The notes beneath the pieces were generated by a model. That model had not been told where the DNA came from. It saw nothing but the letters and a program-made list of their open reading frames with translations, and searched no databases. Shown one piece after another: positions 6,375-14,895 of a stretch of 14,895 bases of DNA (the stretch's first letter is position 1; each line of letters opens with the position of its first letter). Origin of the DNA: Nitrospirota bacterium (GTDB taxonomy: Bacteria > Nitrospirota_A > Leptospirillia > Leptospirillales > Leptospirillaceae); contig JAKBTR010000007.1 of the NCBI GenBank assembly GCA_021844275.1, positions 1 to 14,895 on the forward strand, read 5' to 3'. Made by a program: the position numbers and the translations under genes.

Positions 6375-7397
6375 TCACGGGACTTTCCCGTTCTCCCGAA
6401 GACGATCCCCCAACAGATTGAACAGGATCACGATACTGACAATGACGACTCCTGAAAGAAGAAGCCAGGGGGCCGCTTTCATGGCCGGCAAAGACTGGGA
6501 TTCTGCAAGAATGTTGCCGAGACTGGGGTGCGGCTCGGAAACGCCCAGACCCAAAAATGACAACCCGGCTTCCCCGACAATAAATCCGGGGATCGAAAGA
6601 GTGAGAGCGATCAGAAGATAATAGGACATATTTGGCAAAATGTGACGAACCCAGACGCCCCACCAGGAAACGCCGACCGACCTGGCCGCCAGGACAAATT
6701 CTTCCTGCCGGAGACTTCTCGCGACTCCCCGGACCACCCGTGCCAGCCCCGCCCATCCGACAAAAGCAAGTGCAGCGGTCATAATCAGTGTGACTTCTGT
6801 CGTCGACAACCCGGGCGGAAAAATGGCCCGTATCCCCATTAACAGGTAAAGGGACGGGATCGCCATAAAAACTTCCCCGGTCCTCATGAGAAGTTGATCG
6901 ATCCATCCCCCTCCCGTTCCCGCGGCAAGGCCGGCCACTATCCCGATGAGAAAGGACAGAGTGACCGCAGAAAATGACAGCAGGAAAGAAAAGCGGATCC
7001 CATAAAGAAGACGGGACCACACATCTCTCCCAAAGACATCCAGACCCAGAAAAGACAGTCTCCCGGGAGAATCCACGCAAAAAAGATGCATCCGGGAATG
7101 GATGACTCCCATCCACGTATAACCTTCGCCCTGACAAAGAAACCGGACCGGAACCCATTGGCCAGGGCGGCGTTGAAAACGGTGAAGCACCGGATCAGAG
7201 ACAGTCATGACCGGGACTTCCAGGCGACCTTCATGAAGGGTCGGCCAAACAGGGGGCATGTAGCTCAAGTCAAAACGGACACTGTCATAACGGTACGGGG
7301 CAAGAAACTCGGCAAAAAATCCGGACACAAAAAAGACCCCGAGGAGGATCAGTGGAAGCCCGGCCCGGCGGAATGAGTTCCCCGCTTTTTCTCTCAT
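6375..7397 (-). CDS. oppC: Peptide ABC transporter permease, OppC/DppC type
   Basis: A 340-residue inner-membrane permease of an oligopeptide/dipeptide ABC importer. After the first membrane helix (about residues 13-32) comes a large periplasmic insertion (about 33-115) including PVRFLCQGEGY and HSRMHLFCVD. Then follows the family hallmark LGLDVFGRDVWSRLLYGIR. The C-terminal half holds further helices and the ATPase-contacting loop with FVLAARSVGVSWWGVWVRHI followed by LPN, then the typical GEAGLSFLGLGV. The long insertion is seen in one OppC subgroup. The start is the ATG at 7395-7397, overlapping the oppB stop as ATGA; the frame is open 55 codons further upstream inside oppB, but that part has no family similarity. 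The gene symbol follows family usage; the transported peptide is unknown. Confidence 0.9.
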   Translation of the reverse strand: MREKAGNSFRRAGLPLILLGVFFVSGFFAEFLAPYRYDSVRFDLSYMPPVWPTLHEGRLEVPVMTVSDPVLHRFQRRPGQWVPVRFLCQGEGYTWMGVIHSRMHLFCVDSPGRLSFLGLDVFGRDVWSRLLYGIRFSFLLSFSAVTLSFLIGIVAGLAAGTGGGWIDQLLMRTGEVFMAIPSLYLLMGIRAIFPPGLSTTEVTLIMTAALAFVGWAGLARVVRGVARSLRQEEFVLAARSVGVSWWGVWVRHILPNMSYYLLIALTLSIPGFIVGEAGLSFLGLGVSEPHPSLGNILAESQSLPAMKAAPWLLLSGVVIVSIVILFNLLGDRLRENGKVP

Positions 7398-8368
7398 ATG
7401 GAGAACCCTTCGCGGGAACGGGGATCCAGAAAATACAACAGTGCATCCGCGAGAATGTTTCCGGAAAGAAGCATGAGAGAACCTGCCAGAATACCGCCCA
7501 TGACCAGATACAGATCTTCCGTCATGACCGCATGGAGCATTAGTCTGCCCATCCCCGGCCACGCATAGACCATTTCCACAAACGCTGCTCCGGACAAGAG
7601 TCCTCCCAGTTCCATCCCAAAAACGGTGATCAGGGGATTCAGGGCATTTCGGAAGAGATAGCGAACCCGGAGGGTCCCGACGGACAAACCTCGTGCCCGC
7701 GCAGCTGCAAAATAGGGCTTGCTCCGGACTTCCAGGACGGAAGAGCGCATCAACCTGTAGAGGACGCCAAAGCTGCCGAGAGCCAGAGTCATGGCCGGAA
7801 GAATCAGGTGACGAAGAAGATCCCCCAACCCGGACAATCCCCCCGACGAGGACGATGCCTCACTGTGCGCCCCTCCAATGGGAAACCATCCGGTCGCTCC
7901 TGCCAGAAGAACTCCGAGAAGAGCCAGAAAAAAAGAGGGAATCGAAATGGAAAGATAAGAAAAGGAAGTCAGTGTTTTGTCCAACCAGCCGCCCGGCCTT
8001 GAAGCCCCATAGACAGCAAACGGGAGAGCCATACCCCAGGAGAGAATGACGGCAGTGACCGTGAGAAGAAGGGTCAGGGGGATGCGGGAAGCCAGAAGCT
8101 GGACCACAGACAGGTGGTAGGAAAACGAATATCCGAGATTTCCATGAAAAACCGCCACCACCCAGTCAAAAAACTGGACATAAAAGGGCTTGTCCAGTCC
8201 GTAAAGCGCTTTCAGCTGACGAATGATCGCCGGAGAAACCTGGGGATTCATTGCCATCTGGGAAAGAAAGTTTCCCGGAGCGAGATGAATCAGGAGAAAG
8301 GACAGGAAGAGGATTCCGGAAAGAACCACCAGAAAATGGACAAAGCGTATGAGGATCATCCGGATCAT
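7394..8368 (-). CDS. oppB: Peptide ABC transporter permease, OppB/DppB type
   Basis: The partner permease (324 residues). The N-terminal helix MIRMILIRFVHFLVVLSGIL is typical of OppB/DppB, followed by LIHLAPGNF and the conserved LKALYGLDKPFYVQFFDWV near residue 50-70. The cytoplasmic coupling loop contains AAARARGLSVGTLRVRYLFR followed by NALNPLI, and the C-terminus has VEMVYAWPGMGRLMLHAV. Six membrane helices are expected. The start overlaps the oppA stop as ATGA (8365-8368), and the stop overlaps the oppC start as ATGA (7394-7397), so the three transport genes are translationally linked. A low-complexity serine/glycine patch (EASSSSGGLSGLG) sits in a loop after about residue 165. No ATPase genes are present in the window. 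Confidence 0.93.
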   Translation of the reverse strand: MIRMILIRFVHFLVVLSGILFLSFLLIHLAPGNFLSQMAMNPQVSPAIIRQLKALYGLDKPFYVQFFDWVVAVFHGNLGYSFSYHLSVVQLLASRIPLTLLLTVTAVILSWGMALPFAVYGASRPGGWLDKTLTSFSYLSISIPSFFLALLGVLLAGATGWFPIGGAHSEASSSSGGLSGLGDLLRHLILPAMTLALGSFGVLYRLMRSSVLEVRSKPYFAAARARGLSVGTLRVRYLFRNALNPLITVFGMELGGLLSGAAFVEMVYAWPGMGRLMLHAVMTEDLYLVMGGILAGSLMLLSGNILADALLYFLDPRSREGFSI

Positions 8369-10101
8369 GTCGGCGAGAGGACTCCCTGCTGATAAACCTG
8401 TGTGATGTGCGGAACGACTCCTCCCAGAGGAGACGGACGAATGCCCCCGAGAGTCTTTCGAACGGCCGTGATCTCATCCGGTGTCACGAGATCGACCATG
8501 GGCAATTCATGATGGGCGATTTCCTGCCATTCGTCATAAATCTTTTTCCGGGCTTTCGGATCCAGTGTAGTGTCTCCCTGATCAAAGAGCGCGTCCACCT
8601 TGGCTTCCCAAGGCTGGTCAGGCTTTTTCTCCCGGGGATTCCAAAGGTGCAGAAAACCGGAAGATTTCCAGACAGAAGAGTCGCCGTGGGGATCGACAAC
8701 CCCGGTGAGCCCAAAAAGAAGCATTTCCCACTGGTAGCTTGTCATGACCATGGTTGCCAGCATATTGAACTGCAACGGAACGATCCGGACTTTGATGCCG
8801 ACATCTTTCAGGTTCGCCTGAACAATCTGGGCCATCTGAATCCGTTCAAGGCTTTCCGTATTTGTCAGAAGAACGACCAACACCCGGTGGCCCTGATCGT
8901 CATACAGTCGATCCCGGACATAATGAAAACCACCCCGCAGAAAACACGCTTTCGCCTTCTTCAAATCATAGGCAAAAGGGTGCAGCTTCTCATCAAAAAA
9001 TGTCTTGACCGAGCGGGGCACCGGACCCGGAATCGGTTGCCCCATTCCGCTCAATACAATATTGATCATGGCCTGTCTGTCGATTGAAAGAGCGACTCCC
9101 TCGCGAAAGAGACGATTTCGGAACCAGCGGATCTTCCAGGGGGGAAGCGGAGCTCGCGGGTTCTCGTTGAACGTCACAAATGACTCCGATAGAGAAGGAC
9201 CCCGAACCATGAGATCAAACGCATCCTCTTGCTGGACAGGTTTCAGGACAGCCATCTGCTGGGGAGAGACCCCGTACAGATCCGTTTTTCCCGTCATGAA
9301 CCGGATCAGGGAACTCGTGTCGTTTGGGACGATGCGCAAGACCAGTCGGGACAGACAAGGCATCGGGCAACCGGGAGAAGGATCCAGACCAACAGGAGGG
9401 CGGTAGCGGGCGTTGGCTTTCAAAACAATCAGTTGACCCGGAAGATATTTTTCCAGCACAAAGGGCCCCGTACCAACGATATGAGAAGGGTTTTCCCTCA
9501 CGGACCACGCCTGATTGAACTGGCCCCGTTTAACCCAGGGCTCCAGGATGTGGCGCGGGAGGATCTCCACACCCATCGTTTCCAGAAGTGGCGCAAAGGG
9601 CTTGACGGTTTTGACAATGACCGTCAGACGTCCTTTCCGTTTGACCGAGAAGGGTTTTCCCCCGACCATCAGTTCGGAACGAACCGCCGTCGCGACGGCG
9701 GGATTGTAATAAATGCGGCGGAATGTAAACGTGACATCCCGGGCATCCAGGGGAACCCCGTCGGACCACTGGAGACCGTCCTGAAGATGAAAAACAACCG
9801 TTCGTCCCCCATCGCTGATCGCCCAGTCTTTCGCCAGATCAGGCTTGATCTCGCCGGTCACCGGAGATTCCCGGGTGAGGCCCCGGAACAAATACCCCAG
9901 AATCTGGGTACTGGTTGTTTCGGTCGCCAGAGCCGGATTGAATGTCTTCGGGTCCGAAACCACATCCATCACCAGCTTCCCCCCTGCGAGGGGAGAGCGG
10001 GGGAGAACGGACCACGGTTTATGATTTGAGTTCTGACAACCCGCCGACACCAGACAGACAAAAAACAACGTCAGGAACGGAACAGGCGAACGGCCTTTCA
10101 C
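8365..10101 (-). CDS. oppA: Peptide-binding lipoprotein of an ABC transporter (SBP_bac_5 family)
   Basis: An extracytoplasmic solute-binding protein of the OppA/DppA family (578 residues), which captures peptides or related ligands for OppB/OppC. With the GTG start at 10099-10101 the N-terminus is a lipoprotein signal peptide (RSPVPFLTLFFVCLVSAGC) with lipidated C22. The family landmarks follow: DPKTFNPALATETTS, DLAKDWAISDGGRTVVFHL, LQWSDGVPLDARDVTFTFRR, and a middle domain with HIVGTGPFVLEKY. The frame is open 91 codons further upstream through secG, but that part lacks signal or domain features, so I reject it. The GTG is 2 nt after the secG stop with no clear Shine-Dalgarno, suggesting dependence on secG translation. 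The +2 residue is Q, not D. Confidence 0.92.
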   Translation of the reverse strand: MKGRSPVPFLTLFFVCLVSAGCQNSNHKPWSVLPRSPLAGGKLVMDVVSDPKTFNPALATETTSTQILGYLFRGLTRESPVTGEIKPDLAKDWAISDGGRTVVFHLQDGLQWSDGVPLDARDVTFTFRRIYYNPAVATAVRSELMVGGKPFSVKRKGRLTVIVKTVKPFAPLLETMGVEILPRHILEPWVKRGQFNQAWSVRENPSHIVGTGPFVLEKYLPGQLIVLKANARYRPPVGLDPSPGCPMPCLSRLVLRIVPNDTSSLIRFMTGKTDLYGVSPQQMAVLKPVQQEDAFDLMVRGPSLSESFVTFNENPRAPLPPWKIRWFRNRLFREGVALSIDRQAMINIVLSGMGQPIPGPVPRSVKTFFDEKLHPFAYDLKKAKACFLRGGFHYVRDRLYDDQGHRVLVVLLTNTESLERIQMAQIVQANLKDVGIKVRIVPLQFNMLATMVMTSYQWEMLLFGLTGVVDPHGDSSVWKSSGFLHLWNPREKKPDQPWEAKVDALFDQGDTTLDPKARKKIYDEWQEIAHHELPMVDLVTPDEITAVRKTLGGIRPSPLGGVVPHITQVYQQGVLSPT

Positions 10102-10103
10102 GT

Positions 10104-10409
10104 TCAGGGGGTCTTTGTTTTTGGCGGGGGTGCTGAAGGCAGGGATTTCAGGGGAGAATTCAGAAGAAGGGACGGTCCGACCGGACTTTGCCGGATCAGG
10201 GACAGGGAGAGGGATGTCACCATAAACAGTGTCGCAAGAACGACCGTCACCTTGCTTAAAAACGAAGATGCCCCGCGTGCACCAAAGAGGGACTGACTGG
10301 AACCGCCAATCATCACCCCGGTTTCCGCACCTTTTCCGGACTGGAGAAGGACAGCGACCACGATCAGGACACAAGTCAGAACATGAACGACGGTAATCAG
10401 CGTTGTCAT
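10104..10409 (-). CDS. secG: Sec translocon subunit SecG
   Basis: SecG is the small SecYEG subunit that assists SecA-driven protein export. The 101-residue protein has two membrane helices (about 2-22 and 52-72). The connecting loop has the diagnostic motifs LLQSGKGAETG (21-31) and GGSSQSLFGARGASSFLSK (35-53). A proline/lysine-rich tail follows. A good Shine-Dalgarno, AAGGAG (plus 10420-10425), lies about 10 nt before the ATG. Position directly after tpiA is a common arrangement in bacteria. There is a 54-nt gap to tpiA, and oppA follows after 2 nt. Confidence 0.96.
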   Translation of the reverse strand: MTTLITVVHVLTCVLIVVAVLLQSGKGAETGVMIGGSSQSLFGARGASSFLSKVTVVLATLFMVTSLSLSLIRQSPVGPSLLLNSPLKSLPSAPPPKTKTP

Positions 10410-10463
10410 GTAAAATTTACTCCTTCTTTTTTTCGATAAAAACCGGCCTCAAGAAGACCCCTG

Positions 10464-11240
10464 TCAGGACAATGCCCTGACAGAATCCAGAAATGTCTCC
10501 GGATCCAGCCATGCACTTCCCACCAGCAAGCCGGCCAAGTTCTCCAGTGCTGCGAGAGAAGAAATATTTTCGAGGTTCACCGACCCCCCGTAGAGGATGC
10601 ATGGAGGAACGGGCCAGGAAAAACCTTCCAAAACCGCAGAAATCACCTCCTCAATATCCGAACAGGAGGCGTTTTTCCCCGAGCCGATCGCCCACACTGG
10701 CTCATAGGCCAGGTAAACCGGGATATTTTCATTCTCTCGAAAGGCTTTTGTCACCACTTCAACAATGGGTGCCACCTGATGGCGCAGGACCCTCAGGGTC
10801 TCTCCCGCATCCCGCTCTTCCCGGGACTCACCAAAACAGACGAGCGGTATTGCTCCAGCCTGGAGACAAAGGCTGGTTTTTCTCGCGACGTCGGCGTCCG
10901 TCTCCTGAAAATACCTTCTTCGCTCGGAATGACCGAGGATGGATCCGACCGCACCGACATCCAGAATATTCCGGACGGACACTTCCCCGGTGAATGCACC
11001 TTCACTCCGGCTCGAGACGTCCTGTGCAAAGATTTTGACAGGAAGACCCCGCCTGAGGACTTCCCTGGAAAGGTCCTGCAGATAGACATGGGTCGGGGCA
11101 AGGGCAATCTGATGCCGGGTGCCTGACAGCATGGATGACAGGCGTTCCCTTTCAAGAGCATCGAGGTATGTCTCGATCCGGTCCCGGGTCATATTCATTT
11201 TCCAGTTTGCGACAAGAAACATCCGTCCCCCGGCGGCCAT
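10464..11240 (-). CDS. tpiA: Triosephosphate isomerase
   Basis: Interconverts dihydroxyacetone phosphate and glyceraldehyde 3-phosphate in the cytoplasm. Active-site residues are all visible: N12 and K14 in ANWKMN, H104 in LGHSERRRYF, and E180 in AYEPVWAIGSGK, which also starts flexible loop 6. Phosphate-binding motifs are YGGS (217-220) and VGSAW near 240-244; the latter is usually VGGAS. AQDVSSRSEGAFTGEVS is the standard dimer-interface region. Length is 258 residues, or 252 if the ATG at 11220-11222 (MFLVANWKMN) is used. A GGGGGA lies just before that second ATG, so the shorter form is a real alternative. It begins 13 nt after the pgk stop. Confidence 0.97.
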   Translation of the reverse strand: MAAGGRMFLVANWKMNMTRDRIETYLDALERERLSSMLSGTRHQIALAPTHVYLQDLSREVLRRGLPVKIFAQDVSSRSEGAFTGEVSVRNILDVGAVGSILGHSERRRYFQETDADVARKTSLCLQAGAIPLVCFGESREERDAGETLRVLRHQVAPIVEVVTKAFRENENIPVYLAYEPVWAIGSGKNASCSDIEEVISAVLEGFSWPVPPCILYGGSVNLENISSLAALENLAGLLVGSAWLDPETFLDSVRALS

Positions 11241-11253
11241 CCGATGTTTGATC

Positions 11254-13481
<2,228 letters not shown>

Positions 13482-13555
13482 TCACCCTTTCAGAAGGAGC
13501 AAGCCCCTGCCACACACAAGCCGCCGGGACATCCATATTATCGTCTGTATGAATG

Positions 13556-13584
13556 ATTATGATTTTTTCGTTCCCGCGTTTCAA
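13556..13584 (-). promoter_or_regulatory. Candidate sigma70 promoter of the gap-led operon
   Basis: The minus strand carries TTGAAA (plus 13579-13584), exactly 17 nt of A-rich spacer, and CATAAT (plus 13556-13561), each box one mismatch from consensus. It starts 8 nt after the upstream PBP stop codon. Predicted start near 13549 gives a leader of about 70 nt before gap. Confidence 0.6.
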
Positions 13585-13592
13585 GAAAGCGA

Positions 13593-14895
13593 TCATTTTC
13601 CCTGTCCAGCAGCCGGAATATTGTAAAAATCCGTGTCTGGCACTTTTTGCTCGGACACTTCAATCGGGGGAAGTTGCCCTTTTTTGTAGACTTCGACCAC
13701 AAAATTCGGGTCGTTCATCGGTGTCCGAAGTCCCGTTTTCGGATCGATCCGGACATCCACGACATCGTCCGGAATACTGAAAGGTGTATTCGGAAACAAC
13801 GGAAGTGCCTGTCGCATAATGTCGATCCAGACGGGCAGAGCCGCATGTGCTCCGAATTCTCCCCGGCCCATGGAACGGTGATCGTCCATTCCGACATACA
13901 CGCCAACGGCGATATCCGGAGAATAACCGATAAACCAGGCGTCCCGAAAATCATTTGTGGTCCCGGTTTTTCCGGCAAGCAGGCGTCCCAGGACAAGGGC
14001 ATCCCGACCCGTCCCGTCTTTGATCACACTTTCCAGCATGGAAGTCAGCAGATAGCTGTAGGCGGGATCGTAGACGCTCTGCGGAGCAGGAACATGTTCA
14101 TAGACAGTTGTCTTCTGGTAATTCAGAACTCGTGTGAGAGCATGGACGGGATTCCGGACACCCTGATTCGCGACGACCGCATAAGCCGATGTCAGCTCGA
14201 GAGGTCGAACCCCGGAAGAACCGAGCGCCAGGGAAAGGTCATGGCTCAGAGGAGTGGTGATCCCCATTCTGCGAGCCAGATGGATGACCGGTCCCACTCC
14301 GATATTCCGGACCATACGGATAGTGGCAAGATTGATCGATTCGGCCAGAGCCTTTCTCATCGGAACCGGTCCCAGAAAATTGCGCTCATAATCTTTGGGG
14401 CGCCAGACCCTTTTATGCACAGAGTCATAGAAAACGAGAGGCTCGTCCTTCAAGATGGTTCCGGGCGCATAGCCATGTTCCAGAGCCGCACCGTAATCGA
14501 ACATCTTGAAAGACGATCCCGGTTGCCGGATCGCCTGGTAGGCGCGGTTAAACTTGCTTCGACGAAAGCTATAACCTCCGACCATCGCCAGAATCCCGCC
14601 CGTCCGGGGATTGATTGCCACAACACACCCCTGGATCAGCGGAACCTGGTCCAGAGAGCCCTCCCACCCCCACTTCAGGGAAACCCGGTGAAATCCCGTG
14701 AGATGCACCATGACCACATCGCCCGGATGAAGGATAAGGGAGGGGAAGAACGGGTCGAGGACTTTGACGTCCTTGTCGAAGTTCGGACCGGAAAGAACTT
14801 TTTTGGCCCAGAGCATGCGTTCGATCGGGACAAATCCCGGAACGCCCTCCCAGTCGAACCAGAAACCGTCTTTCTGGACCCTTGTCACGACAGCC
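13593..14895 (-). CDS. Class A penicillin-binding protein, C-terminal part (partial)
   Basis: The 3' part of a bifunctional peptidoglycan synthase (PBP1a-like); the frame is open through the right window edge, so the glycosyltransferase (GT51) N-terminus lies outside. About 434 codons are visible. After a beta-rich linker (GDVVMVHLTGFHRVSLKW) the transpeptidase domain shows SSFK (nucleophile codon at plus 14514-14516) in RQPGSSFKMF, SIN in ALAESINLATIRMV, and KTGTT in GKTGTTNDFRDAWFIGYSP. All three catalytic motifs are intact. The residue after SSFK is M, where most class A PBPs have P. The enzyme cross-links glycan strands on the outer face of the cytoplasmic membrane. A new promoter for gap begins just after its stop. 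Confidence 0.93.
   Translation of the reverse strand, partial: AVVTRVQKDGFWFDWEGVPGFVPIERMLWAKKVLSGPNFDKDVKVLDPFFPSLILHPGDVVMVHLTGFHRVSLKWGWEGSLDQVPLIQGCVVAINPRTGGILAMVGGYSFRRSKFNRAYQAIRQPGSSFKMFDYGAALEHGYAPGTILKDEPLVFYDSVHKRVWRPKDYERNFLGPVPMRKALAESINLATIRMVRNIGVGPVIHLARRMGITTPLSHDLSLALGSSGVRPLELTSAYAVVANQGVRNPVHALTRVLNYQKTTVYEHVPAPQSVYDPAYSYLLTSMLESVIKDGTGRDALVLGRLLAGKTGTTNDFRDAWFIGYSPDIAVGVYVGMDDHRSMGRGEFGAHAALPVWIDIMRQALPLFPNTPFSIPDDVVDVRIDPKTGLRTPMNDPNFVVEVYKKGQLPPIEVSEQKVPDTDFYNIPAAGQGK

Noticed and set aside
7398..7562. 55-codon N-terminal extension of oppC into oppB
   Set aside because: No similarity to permease N-termini; the ATGA overlap at 7394-7397 gives a normal start just before the first membrane helix.
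9229..10029. Plus-strand open frame opposite oppA (266 codons)
   Set aside because: Antisense to a solute-binding protein with clear family motifs; no protein-like features of its own.
10102..10374. 91-codon N-terminal extension of oppA through secG
   Set aside because: Overlaps secG in another frame, lacks a signal peptide, and would bury the lipoprotein signal that begins at the GTG at 10101.

Overview
The window is a block of bacterial housekeeping genes, almost all on the minus strand, so transcription runs from high to low coordinates. Nothing in it is phage, insertion sequence, CRISPR or obviously transferred. The F1Fo ATP synthase, Sec translocon subunit, class A penicillin-binding protein and lipoprotein-type oligopeptide-binding protein point to a free-living bacterium, probably Gram-negative. 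The general look of the proteins suggests a Nitrospirota/Leptospirillum-like organism, but that is an impression I cannot test here.

Layout on the minus strand from the right edge: the 3' part of a class A PBP gene (13593 to the window end); a strong sigma70-like promoter (13556-13584); then a tightly packed series gap-pgk-tpiA-secG-oppA-oppB-oppC-gph (13478 down to 5593). It contains three ATGA stop/start overlaps and a 2-nt gap between secG and oppA. It joins lower-glycolysis/gluconeogenesis enzymes, a Sec subunit, a peptide ABC importer without its ATPases, and a HAD phosphatase.

The only plus-strand gene (5184-5678) encodes a small DUF4149/TMEM205-like membrane protein. Its 3' end overlaps the 3' end of gph by 86 nt (convergent), and its promoter-like sequence sits so close to the ATG that the mRNA could be leaderless. 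The 346-nt region 4838-5183 is the only long non-coding stretch. It holds two divergent promoter candidates, a repeat-like palindromic element, and a leader with two mutually exclusive GC-rich hairpins upstream of the ATP synthase genes.

The left third is the ATP synthase operon, in the order atpI/Z-like, atpB (a), atpE (c), atpF (b), atpH (delta), atpA (alpha), atpG (gamma). atpD and atpC presumably follow just beyond base 1. The c subunit has the residues of a proton-coupled ring rather than a sodium-coupled one.

I found no convincing new defence or mobile system. The observations most worth checking are the regulatory ones: a hairpin presenting the atpH/atpA stop/start in its loop, the repeat-embedded atp promoter, the leaderless candidate, the mini-ORF before gph, and the ATPase-less peptide importer in a glycolytic operon.
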